NCBI GenBank assembly: GCA_002351955.1
Contig: DEHO01000012.1
Location: 18,189-28,792 of the forward strand
DNA length: 10,604 bases
Direction: 5' to 3'
DNA from: Flavobacteriales bacterium UBA2798
GTDB taxonomy: Bacteria; Bacteroidota; Bacteroidia; Flavobacteriales_D; UBA2798
Shown: positions 4,257 through 10,604 of the stretch, piece by piece
Position numbering within the stretch: the stretch's first letter is position 1
Layout: every line of letters begins with the position of its first letter
Position numbers and translations under genes: made by a program
The notes under the pieces: generated by a model
Told to the model about the DNA's origin: nothing
What the model saw: the letters and a program-made list of their open reading frames with translations, nothing else
Database searches by the model: none

Positions 4257-7200
4257 ATGGCAAAGAAAATTTTAGGACTGGATCTCGGGACGAATTCAAT
4301 TGGGTGGAGTTTAATTGAACAAGAAGTTGAAAAAGGAGAAGGTAAAATACTTGGATTGGGTAGTAGGATTATACCTATGGACGAAGCCAAAAAAAATGAT
4401 TTTGGAAAAGGTGCATCAATTTCTCAAACTGCCGACAGAACAGGCTATAGAAGCGCGAGGCGTTTGCGCGAACGTCATCTTTTACGACGTGAACGTTTAC
4501 ACCGTGTTTTAAACGTTTTGGGCTTTTTACCTAAGCATTATGCTGCTGAAATTGATTTTGAAAAGAAATTAGGTAAGTTTCTAATTGATAAAGAACCCAA
4601 AATAGCATGGAAAAGGAATGAAGACGGGCAATTTGAATTCGTTTTCCAAAACTCATTTGCCGAAATGGCCAAAGAATTCGAAGGAAAGAAAATACCGTAT
4701 GATTGGACCCTATATTATCTCCGTAAAAAAGCGCTAGAACGTAAAATTGAAAAAGAAGAATTAGCATGGTTGCTTTTGAATTTCAACCAAAAGCGTGGAT
4801 ATTATCAGCTAAGAGGCGAAGAAGCAGAGGAAAACGAAAACAAATTAGTAGAGTTTTACTCTCTAAAGGTTATAAACGTGTCGAAAGATGAACAAAAAGG
4901 CAAAAAAGATGAATCATGGTATTCTTTAGAATTGGAAAATGGATGGGTTTATCGACGCTCAAGTAAAACACCGCTTTTTGATTGGAAAGATAAGGTTAGA
5001 GATTTCATAGTAACAACCGAATTAAATTCAGACAAAACTATTAAAAAAGATAAAGATGGTATTGAGAAGCGAAGTTTCCGTGCACCAGGAGAAGATGATT
5101 GGACTTTACTGAAAAAGAAAACAGAACAAGATATTGAAAATTCGAATAAAACTGTAGGAGAATACATTTATGTTTCACTTTTAAAAAATCAAAACCAAAA
5201 AATTAAAGGGAAATTAGTTCGTACTGTAGAACGAAAATTTTACAAAAAAGAGCTTAGGGAAATCTTGAAAAAACAAATAGAACTACAACCTGAATTGTTT
5301 GCAAGCGACAAATACAATAATTGTATCCGAGAATTATATAGAAATAACGAATCACATCAAATAACTTTGGGTAAGAGAGATTTTGTTCACCTATTTTTGG
5401 ACGATATTATTTTCTATCAACGGCCATTACGAAGTCAAAAACATTCAATCGCAAATTGCGGATTAGAATATCGCGAATTTAAAATAAATGGAGAAACTAA
5501 AAAGGAATATTTAAAAACCATACCAAAATCGAACCCTTTATACCAGGAATTTAGAATTTGGCAATGGATTAAAAATTTGAGTATATATGATAAAATCGAC
5601 GATAAAAATGTTACAGCCAATTTCGTTGATTCCATAGAAGGGAATGAAAAACTTTTTGAATTCCTAAATAGTCGGAAAAAAATTGATCAAAAGAGTTTAC
5701 TTAAATATTTAATTGATCAAAAGCTACCAAAACTTAAATCAAAAGAGTTAAATGCAGAAATTGAAAAATATCGATGGAATTTTGTGGAAGACAAAGAATA
5801 CCCATGCAACGAAACAAGAAATGTAATTGCCTCCCGTTTAGAAAAAGTATCAAACATATCGTCTAATTTTTTAACCCAAGATATCGAACAACACTTATGG
5901 CACATCATCTATTCCATAACCGATAAGATTGATTATGAAAAAGCTTTAAAATCTTTTGCCAAAAAACACAATTTAGATCAAGCCTCATTTGTTGAAAATT
6001 TTAAAAAAATACCACCTTTTGATAGTGAATATGGGGCTTATTCTGAAAAGGCGATAAAAAAACTATTACCATTATTGCGAATAGGGAAATACTGGAGCTG
6101 GGAAAAAATAGATTCTAAAACGAAAGAGAGAATAGAAAAAATGCTAACCGGCGAGTTTGATGATTTTATTAAAACTCAGGTCCGGGAAAAAGCTATTCAT
6201 TTAACCAAAGAAAATCAGTTTCAAGGATTACCCCTTTGGCTAGCGAGCTATATTATTTATGACAGACATTCAGAGGCCGAAAGTATTAGCCAATGGAAAT
6301 CTGTAAATGAATTAGAGCATTACTTAAAAGAATTCAAACAACACTCCCTTCGAAACCCGATTGTTGAGCAAGTTATTACAGAAACTTTACGAGTAGTTAA
6401 GGATATTTGGAAAAAATACGGAAATGGAACTCAAGGTTTTTTTGACGAAATTCATATTGAGCTCGGCAGAGAAATGAAACAAACTGCAGAACAAAGAAAA
6501 TCTGACACCTATAAGATTACAGAAAATGAAAACACCAATCTTCGCATTAAGGCTCTAATAATGGAGCTTAGAGAGAATTCTGATAATAAATTGGTTGTCG
6601 ATAATGTTCGACCTTATTCTCCAACACAACAAGAAGCGTTAAAAATTTACGAAGACGGAGTTTTAAACTCTAACATTGAAATACCGGAGGATATCCTTAA
6701 AATAAGTAAATCAGCACAACCCACAAAAAACGAGTTAACTCGTTATAAGTTATGGCTTGAACAAAAATACCGTTCACCATATACCGGAGAATCTATCCCC
6801 TTGAGCAAATTATTTACATCTGATTATGAAATAGAACATATTATTCCGCAAAGCCGCTATTTTGATGATAGTTTTAATAACAAAGTGATTTGCGAATCTG
6901 TTGTAAACAAACAAAAGGACAACCAATTAGGATTGGAGTTTATCAAACATCATTCAGGTGAAATTCTGACCTCTAATTTTGGAAAAAAAATCAAAATACT
7001 CACTGAAGAAGAATACGTCAGTTTTGTAAAGGAACATTATAGCAAAAATCATCGAAAGAGAAACAACTTATTACTAGAAGATATCCCGGATAAAATGATT
7101 GAGCGACAGCTTAATGACACCCGATATATTAGTAAATTCATAATGTCATTGCTTTCTAATATTGTCCGTGAAAATATAAACGACGATGGTATAAACTCAA

Positions 7201-8657
7201 AAAATATAATTCCTTGTAACGGGAAAATTACTTCCCAATTAAAGCAAGATTGGGGATTGAATGATGTATGGAATGAATTAATTTTACCTCGTTTTGAGAG
7301 ATTAAATACATTGACAAATTCTCAAAGTTTCACATCAAAAAATTCTAATGGAAAGATAATCCCTGTAGTTCCATTCGAACTGTCAAAAGGGTTTCAAAAA
7401 AAACGTATTGATCACCGACACCATGCTCTGGATGCTTTGGTGATTGCTTGTACTACCCGTGATCATGTTAATTTATTAAACAATCAATCAGCAAAGTCAG
7501 ATACTAAACGATACGATTTACAACACAAATTAAGGAATAAAGAAAAGTGGTTAGACAACAATTACAAGGAGCGAGACAAGTTTACTACATTTAAAAAGCC
7601 TTGGATTAACTTTACCGAGGAAGCAAAAAATCGATTAGAAAAAGTTGTAGTAAGCTTTAAACAAAATTTACGTGTTATCAACAAAGCAACCAATTTTTAT
7701 GAAAAAATTCAGGATGGCAAAAAAATAAAAGTTGCTCAAAAAGGTGTGAATTGGGCCATTCGAAAACAAATGCACGAGGCAACAGTTTCTGGAATTGTAA
7801 ATTTACCATGGGTAAAACTTGGAAAAGGAGAAATTACTACCGCCACAAGGGAACGAAATGATTTAGTGTCAATCTTTAAAGATATTACAACCAAAGAAAA
7901 AGCTGAAAGTAAAATCAAAAAAATTACTGATACTGGAATTCAAAAAATTCTGCTAAATTACCTTGATAGCAAAGGTAACAAGCCTGAGGCAGCTTTTTCT
8001 CCTGAAGGAATTGAAGAATTGAATAATGATATTGCTAAATTCAATAAGGGCAAATTTCACCAGCCAATTTTTAAGGTGAGATTATACGAAAAAGGAAGTG
8101 GTAGATTTAAGCTGGGTGTGAAAGGAAATAATAAGGATAAGTATGTACAAGGCGCACCTAATTTATTTTTCGGTATTTATTTAGATTTAGGTGGAAATAG
8201 AAGTTTCGAAACGATTTCATTAGACAAAGTAGTTGAACGACAAAAGCAGAAATTAAGTCCTGTTCCTGAAAAGAAAGTAATAGAGGTAAAAAAGAAAAAC
8301 GAAAAAGAAATTCACGAATTGAAATTGGAAAATTATTTATCTCCAGATGATTGTATATATATTCCAACGGATGATGAAAAAGAAAATATCCATGATATTG
8401 ATTTCAACAATTTGACAAATGAGCAGTTAAATAAAATTTTCTTTGTTAATGATTTTTCAGGCACCACTTGTTATTTTAGACCAAATCGAATAGCGAAAGC
8501 AATCGCGCCTAAAGAAATCGATATGAATTTTGAGGAAGAAAAAAACAAATTGATGGGTTCATTTGATACAAAAACAGCAAGTTTTGAAGGAAAACAGATA
8601 AAAGATAGATGTATTAAACTAAAAGTAAACAGGCTTGGCGACATTTCACTAGCGTAA
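4257..8657 (+). CDS. cas9: CRISPR-associated endonuclease Cas9, type II-C
   Basis: The 1,466-residue protein is in the size range of the large Bacteroidota II-C Cas9s. RuvC-I is ILGLDLGTNSIGWSL with catalytic Asp9. The arginine-rich bridge helix follows at ~61-92 (RTGYRSARRLRERHLLRRER), then a long REC region to ~700. RuvC-II is FDEIHIELGRE (729-739) with Glu735. The HNH domain has DYEIEHIIPQS (856-866) with catalytic His861, and NNKV plus VVNKQKDN with Asn884 at the expected +23 position. RuvC-III is DHRHHALDALVIA with His1056 and Asp1059. Residues ~1,150-1,466 form the WED/PAM-interacting part. All nuclease residues are present, so it should cut both strands of DNA matched by a crRNA-tracrRNA guide. 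The position equivalent to Asp839 of S. pyogenes Cas9 is Glu860. cas1 follows after 21 nt. The gene is much A+T-richer than cas1-cas2. No Shine-Dalgarno is seen. Confidence 0.98.
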   Translation: MAKKILGLDLGTNSIGWSLIEQEVEKGEGKILGLGSRIIPMDEAKKNDFGKGASISQTADRTGYRSARRLRERHLLRRERLHRVLNVLGFLPKHYAAEIDFEKKLGKFLIDKEPKIAWKRNEDGQFEFVFQNSFAEMAKEFEGKKIPYDWTLYYLRKKALERKIEKEELAWLLLNFNQKRGYYQLRGEEAEENENKLVEFYSLKVINVSKDEQKGKKDESWYSLELENGWVYRRSSKTPLFDWKDKVRDFIVTTELNSDKTIKKDKDGIEKRSFRAPGEDDWTLLKKKTEQDIENSNKTVGEYIYVSLLKNQNQKIKGKLVRTVERKFYKKELREILKKQIELQPELFASDKYNNCIRELYRNNESHQITLGKRDFVHLFLDDIIFYQRPLRSQKHSIANCGLEYREFKINGETKKEYLKTIPKSNPLYQEFRIWQWIKNLSIYDKIDDKNVTANFVDSIEGNEKLFEFLNSRKKIDQKSLLKYLIDQKLPKLKSKELNAEIEKYRWNFVEDKEYPCNETRNVIASRLEKVSNISSNFLTQDIEQHLWHIIYSITDKIDYEKALKSFAKKHNLDQASFVENFKKIPPFDSEYGAYSEKAIKKLLPLLRIGKYWSWEKIDSKTKERIEKMLTGEFDDFIKTQVREKAIHLTKENQFQGLPLWLASYIIYDRHSEAESISQWKSVNELEHYLKEFKQHSLRNPIVEQVITETLRVVKDIWKKYGNGTQGFFDEIHIELGREMKQTAEQRKSDTYKITENENTNLRIKALIMELRENSDNKLVVDNVRPYSPTQQEALKIYEDGVLNSNIEIPEDILKISKSAQPTKNELTRYKLWLEQKYRSPYTGESIPLSKLFTSDYEIEHIIPQSRYFDDSFNNKVICESVVNKQKDNQLGLEFIKHHSGEILTSNFGKKIKILTEEEYVSFVKEHYSKNHRKRNNLLLEDIPDKMIERQLNDTRYISKFIMSLLSNIVRENINDDGINSKNIIPCNGKITSQLKQDWGLNDVWNELILPRFERLNTLTNSQSFTSKNSNGKIIPVVPFELSKGFQKKRIDHRHHALDALVIACTTRDHVNLLNNQSAKSDTKRYDLQHKLRNKEKWLDNNYKERDKFTTFKKPWINFTEEAKNRLEKVVVSFKQNLRVINKATNFYEKIQDGKKIKVAQKGVNWAIRKQMHEATVSGIVNLPWVKLGKGEITTATRERNDLVSIFKDITTKEKAESKIKKITDTGIQKILLNYLDSKGNKPEAAFSPEGIEELNNDIAKFNKGKFHQPIFKVRLYEKGSGRFKLGVKGNNKDKYVQGAPNLFFGIYLDLGGNRSFETISLDKVVERQKQKLSPVPEKKVIEVKKKNEKEIHELKLENYLSPDDCIYIPTDDEKENIHDIDFNNLTNEQLNKIFFVNDFSGTTCYFRPNRIAKAIAPKEIDMNFEEEKNKLMGSFDTKTASFEGKQIKDRCIKLKVNRLGDISLA

Positions 8658-8678
8658 AATTTCTAACTTATTATACTA

Positions 8679-9575
8679 ATGATCAAACGCACCCTCCATT
8701 TCGGCAATCCCGCCTTTCTGCATCTTGAAAATGCGCAGTTGATGGTAAAGCGCATGGAAGAGGGTATTGAAAAAAAACGCAGCGTTCCCATTGAGGATAT
8801 TGGTGTAGTCATCCTGGATCATCCTCAGATCAGCATCACGCACGGAGCAATGGCTGCCCTGCTCGAAAACAATTGTGCGGTGATTACCAGCAATGCGAAA
8901 TACATGCCTTCCGGGCTATTGCTGCCCTTAGACGGACACAGTCTGCAAAACGAACGTTTCCGGGCGCAATTGGATGCCAGCGAGCCCCTTAAAAAACAAC
9001 TTTGGCAACAAACTGTGCAGATGAAAATCAGAAACCAAGCCACCGTTCTGGAAAGTACCGGGCAGGATGCCACTCCCCTGCGTGTGTGGGCCAATGAAGT
9101 AAAAAGTGGCGACACCGAAAACCACGAAGCCCGTGCTGCAGCCTGGTACTGGGCCCGCTTGTTCCGCATAACCGGCTTTACCCGCGAACGAGGCGGGCAA
9201 TCGCCCAACAATTACCTCAACTACGGCTATGCCATTTTACGGGCTGTGGTTGCCCGCAGCCTTGTCGGAAGCGGACTCCTCCCTACCCTTGGCATTCACC
9301 ATGCCAATAAATACAATGCTTATTGCCTTGCCGACGATATTATGGAACCCTACAGGCCATTTGTGGATCGTATCGTAGTGAACATGTGGGAAGAATATGG
9401 CCCCAGCGATGATCTGGACATTGAACTGAAAAAACCTTTGCTGCAAATACCGGCAATTGATGTTCAGCTCGACAAAGAAAAAAGTCCTTTATTGGTCGCC
9501 TCCATGCGGACTACAGCCAGTCTGGCACGATGTTTTGAGGGAACACAACGAAAAATTCTTTATCCCGAACTCTAA
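8679..9575 (+). CDS. cas1: CRISPR-associated endonuclease Cas1, type II
   Basis: The 298-residue protein is a full-length type II Cas1, the integrase that with Cas2 inserts new spacers at the array. The N-terminal beta domain includes VPIEDIGVVILDHPQISITH (~36-55) and NCAVITSNAKYMPSGLLLPL (~65-84). The helical catalytic domain has NHEARAAAWYWARLF with Glu150, GIHHANKYNAYCLADDIMEP with His207/His208, and Glu223 followed by YRPFVD. These correspond to the metal-binding Glu-His-Asp/Glu set of the family. The gene lies 21 nt after cas9 and 11 nt before cas2, so the three form one operon. Neither csn2 nor cas4 is present between cas2 and the array, which fits subtype II-C. Base composition is clearly G+C-richer than cas9. 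Confidence 0.97.
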   Translation: MIKRTLHFGNPAFLHLENAQLMVKRMEEGIEKKRSVPIEDIGVVILDHPQISITHGAMAALLENNCAVITSNAKYMPSGLLLPLDGHSLQNERFRAQLDASEPLKKQLWQQTVQMKIRNQATVLESTGQDATPLRVWANEVKSGDTENHEARAAAWYWARLFRITGFTRERGGQSPNNYLNYGYAILRAVVARSLVGSGLLPTLGIHHANKYNAYCLADDIMEPYRPFVDRIVVNMWEEYGPSDDLDIELKKPLLQIPAIDVQLDKEKSPLLVASMRTTASLARCFEGTQRKILYPEL

Positions 9576-9586
9576 CCGCGATCCTT

Positions 9587-9922
9587 ATGTTGGACCGCCT
9601 GAACGCTTATCGCATCATGTGGGTGATGGTAATGTATGACCTCCCAACGGAAACCAAGAAGGAACGCCGGATCGCTTCTTTGTTCCGCAAAGCCATATTG
9701 GCTGATGGTTTTACCATGTTTCAGTTCAGTATGTATATCCGCCATTGCAACAGCCGGGAGAATGCAGAAGTGCACATACGGCGGGTGAAGAAGCTGCTAC
9801 CCGAACATGGTTCAATTGGTATTCTTACTGTAACCGATAAACAATTCGGGGAAATTGAACTCTTCTATGGCCGAAAACAAGCCGAAAAACCGGATACACC
9901 TCAGCAATTGGAGTTGTTTTAA
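9587..9922 (+). CDS. cas2: CRISPR-associated protein Cas2
   Basis: The 111-residue protein has the Cas2 ferredoxin-like pattern: a first strand MWVMVMYDLPTETKKERR with the conserved Asp18, RKAILADGFTMFQFSMYIRH in the middle, and SIGILTVTDKQFGEIELF near the end. A polar C-terminal tail ends QLELF. Cas2 dimers hold together two Cas1 dimers in the spacer-integration complex. The gene starts 11 nt after the cas1 stop. Another start, M11 (IMWVMVMYD), is possible and would remove ten residues. A hairpin terminator follows after 23 nt. Confidence 0.95.
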   Translation: MLDRLNAYRIMWVMVMYDLPTETKKERRIASLFRKAILADGFTMFQFSMYIRHCNSRENAEVHIRRVKKLLPEHGSIGILTVTDKQFGEIELFYGRKQAEKPDTPQQLELF

Positions 9923-9945
9923 GGAAAATCCTCCCCACCTGAAAC

Positions 9946-9977
9946 AAAAAAAGCGACCACAATTGGTCGCCTTTTTT
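9946..9977. terminator. Bidirectional terminator between cas2 and the CRISPR array
   Basis: GCGACCA (9953-9959) pairs perfectly with TGGTCGC (9964-9970) around CAAT. On the right comes C and six T; on the left is a run of seven A (9946-9952), which is a T-run on the minus strand. It can therefore end both the rightward cas operon and leftward transcripts coming out of the array. Confidence 0.85.
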
Positions 9978-9980
9978 AAG

Positions 9981-10020
9981 CATCTACTGATTTTTTTTGA
10001 TCCTGAATATGCACTACAAC
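9981..10020. repeat. Degenerate CRISPR-repeat-like element next to the array
   Basis: The block ends in ACAAC at 10020 and is separated from the first full repeat by 31 nt, almost exactly one spacer length. In direct orientation GATC, GAAT, GCA and ACAAC (9999-10020) occur in the same order as in the 3' half of the repeat, with short gaps. In inverted orientation ATCTACTGAT (9982-9991) is a 10-nt exact match to the complement of the repeat. It may be a decayed terminal repeat or a structured array end; the two alignments conflict, so its origin is unresolved. Confidence 0.4.
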
Positions 10021-10051
10021 CCTTGTCAGCTCTACAAAAACATCCAACTAA

Positions 10052-10604
10052 GTTGTAACAAATATCAGTAGATCAAAGAATGAAAGCAAATCACAACAAC
10101 GATCCACCTATTCCTCCAACCGTGTAAGTTGTAACAAATATCAGTAGATCAAAGAATGAAAGCAAATCACAACGGAAAACCTGACACAACAAAATAAATC
10201 AATGTTGTAACAAATATCAGTAGATCAAAGAATGAAAGCAAATCACAACAAATACTCGTTGAAATATATCGTGCTGAATGTTGTAACAAATATCAGTAGA
10301 TCAAAGAATGAAAGCAAATCACAACCGGTGACAGGCAAGTGATCGCTGTTGCGAAGTTGTAACAAATATCAGTAGATCAAAGAATGAAAGCAAATCACAA
10401 CGGAAAAGAAGAGTTTGAAACGCCTCGCAATGTTGTAACAAATATCAGTAGATCAAAGAATGAAAGCAAATCACAACTGATTTTACTTTCATTTGTTTTT
10501 AAATTAAGTTGTAACAAATATCAGTAGATCAAAGAATGAAAGCAAATCACAACTCAATCTTTGCAGCTTCCTCCGATGCCTTGGTTGTAACAAATATCAG
10601 TAGA
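10052..10604 (-). CRISPR. Type II-C CRISPR array, 7 full repeats plus one cut by the window edge
   Basis: Identical 46-bp repeats start at 10052, 10128, 10204, 10280, 10356, 10432 and 10508; an eighth begins at 10584 and is cut after 21 nt. The seven spacers are all exactly 30 bp and all different. On the + strand the repeat begins GTTGTAACAAATATC and ends GCAAATCACAAC, with GTTGT/ACAAC as inverted ends. The crRNA strand is the minus strand, because the tracrRNA anti-repeat is complementary to the repeat read that way (GTTGTGATTTGCTTTCA...). Repeats of 46-48 bp are typical of Bacteroidota II-C systems. I cannot tell where the leader and the newest spacers lie; no repeat in view is degenerate. 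Spacer targets cannot be judged without a search. Confidence 0.98.
10059..10090 (-). promoter_or_regulatory. Promoter embedded in the CRISPR repeat (first of identical copies)
   Basis: On the minus (crRNA) strand the repeat reads TTTG (10090-10087), 20 nt, then GATATTTG (10066-10059). This matches the Bacteroidetes -33 and -7 elements with proper spacing and one mismatch to TAnnTTTG. Transcription would begin in the last bases of the repeat or the first of the next spacer. The same layout is in every repeat of the array. Confidence 0.55.

Noticed and set aside
8825..9211. 128-residue minus-strand ORF inside cas1
   Set aside because: Antisense shadow of the conserved cas1 gene; no domain or signal recognised.
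9923..10051. Gene for csn2, cas4 or another accessory Cas protein between cas2 and the array
   Set aside because: The gap is only 129 bp and holds a terminator and non-coding sequence.
9855..10058. 67-residue ORF overlapping the end of cas2 and the array start
   Set aside because: It runs through the terminator and into the first repeat in another frame, with no recognisable features.

Overview
The window looks like a chromosomal segment from a member of the Bacteroidota. This rests on Bacteroidetes-type promoter boxes (TAnnTTTG) at several genes, starts without Shine-Dalgarno sequences at most genes, a DUF4920 lipoprotein, a ~1,470-residue type II-C Cas9 and 46-bp CRISPR repeats of the kind known from that phylum. 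No species can be named.

Left part (1-3675), ordinary chromosome. A leftward gene running off the left edge encodes a secreted protein with a signal peptide, a jelly-roll-like domain and PD40-type beta-propeller repeats. Divergent from it is rplS (ribosomal protein L19) with a strong terminator. Next comes a compact higB-higA toxin-antitoxin operon with a palindromic operator candidate next to a perfect -7 box. Facing it is a leftward pair of overlapping lipoprotein genes: a DUF4920 protein and a small lipoprotein with one C-terminal CxxCH haem motif.

Middle (3676-4256). A short zinc-ribbon ORF resembles the N-terminus of an IS1595-type transposase without its catalytic domain. It is followed by a perfect 27-bp palindrome and then by a well-formed tracrRNA gene on the minus strand: -7 box, 16-nt anti-repeat, nexus hairpin and GNRA-capped terminator.

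Right part (4257-10604), a complete type II-C CRISPR-Cas locus: cas9, cas1, cas2, a bidirectional terminator, then an array of at least seven identical 46-bp repeats with 30-bp spacers that continues past the window. The tracrRNA anti-repeat fixes the crRNA strand as minus, so the array is read leftward, towards the cas operon. Each repeat carries TTTG-N20-GATATTTG on that strand, a close match to a Bacteroidetes promoter. Each crRNA could therefore start at its own spacer, as described for Neisseria type II-C. cas9 is very A+T-rich while cas1 and cas2 are clearly G+C-richer, suggesting a mosaic operon.

Working together: Cas1-Cas2 would add spacers, repeat-borne promoters would make short crRNAs, these would pair with the tracrRNA made just upstream of cas9, and Cas9 would cut matching DNA. 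The most unusual points are the repeat-embedded promoters, the overlap of the tracrRNA gene with the cas9 leader, alternative folding of the tracrRNA, and a degenerate repeat-like element between cas2 and the array. The general architecture is that of a known system, not a new one.
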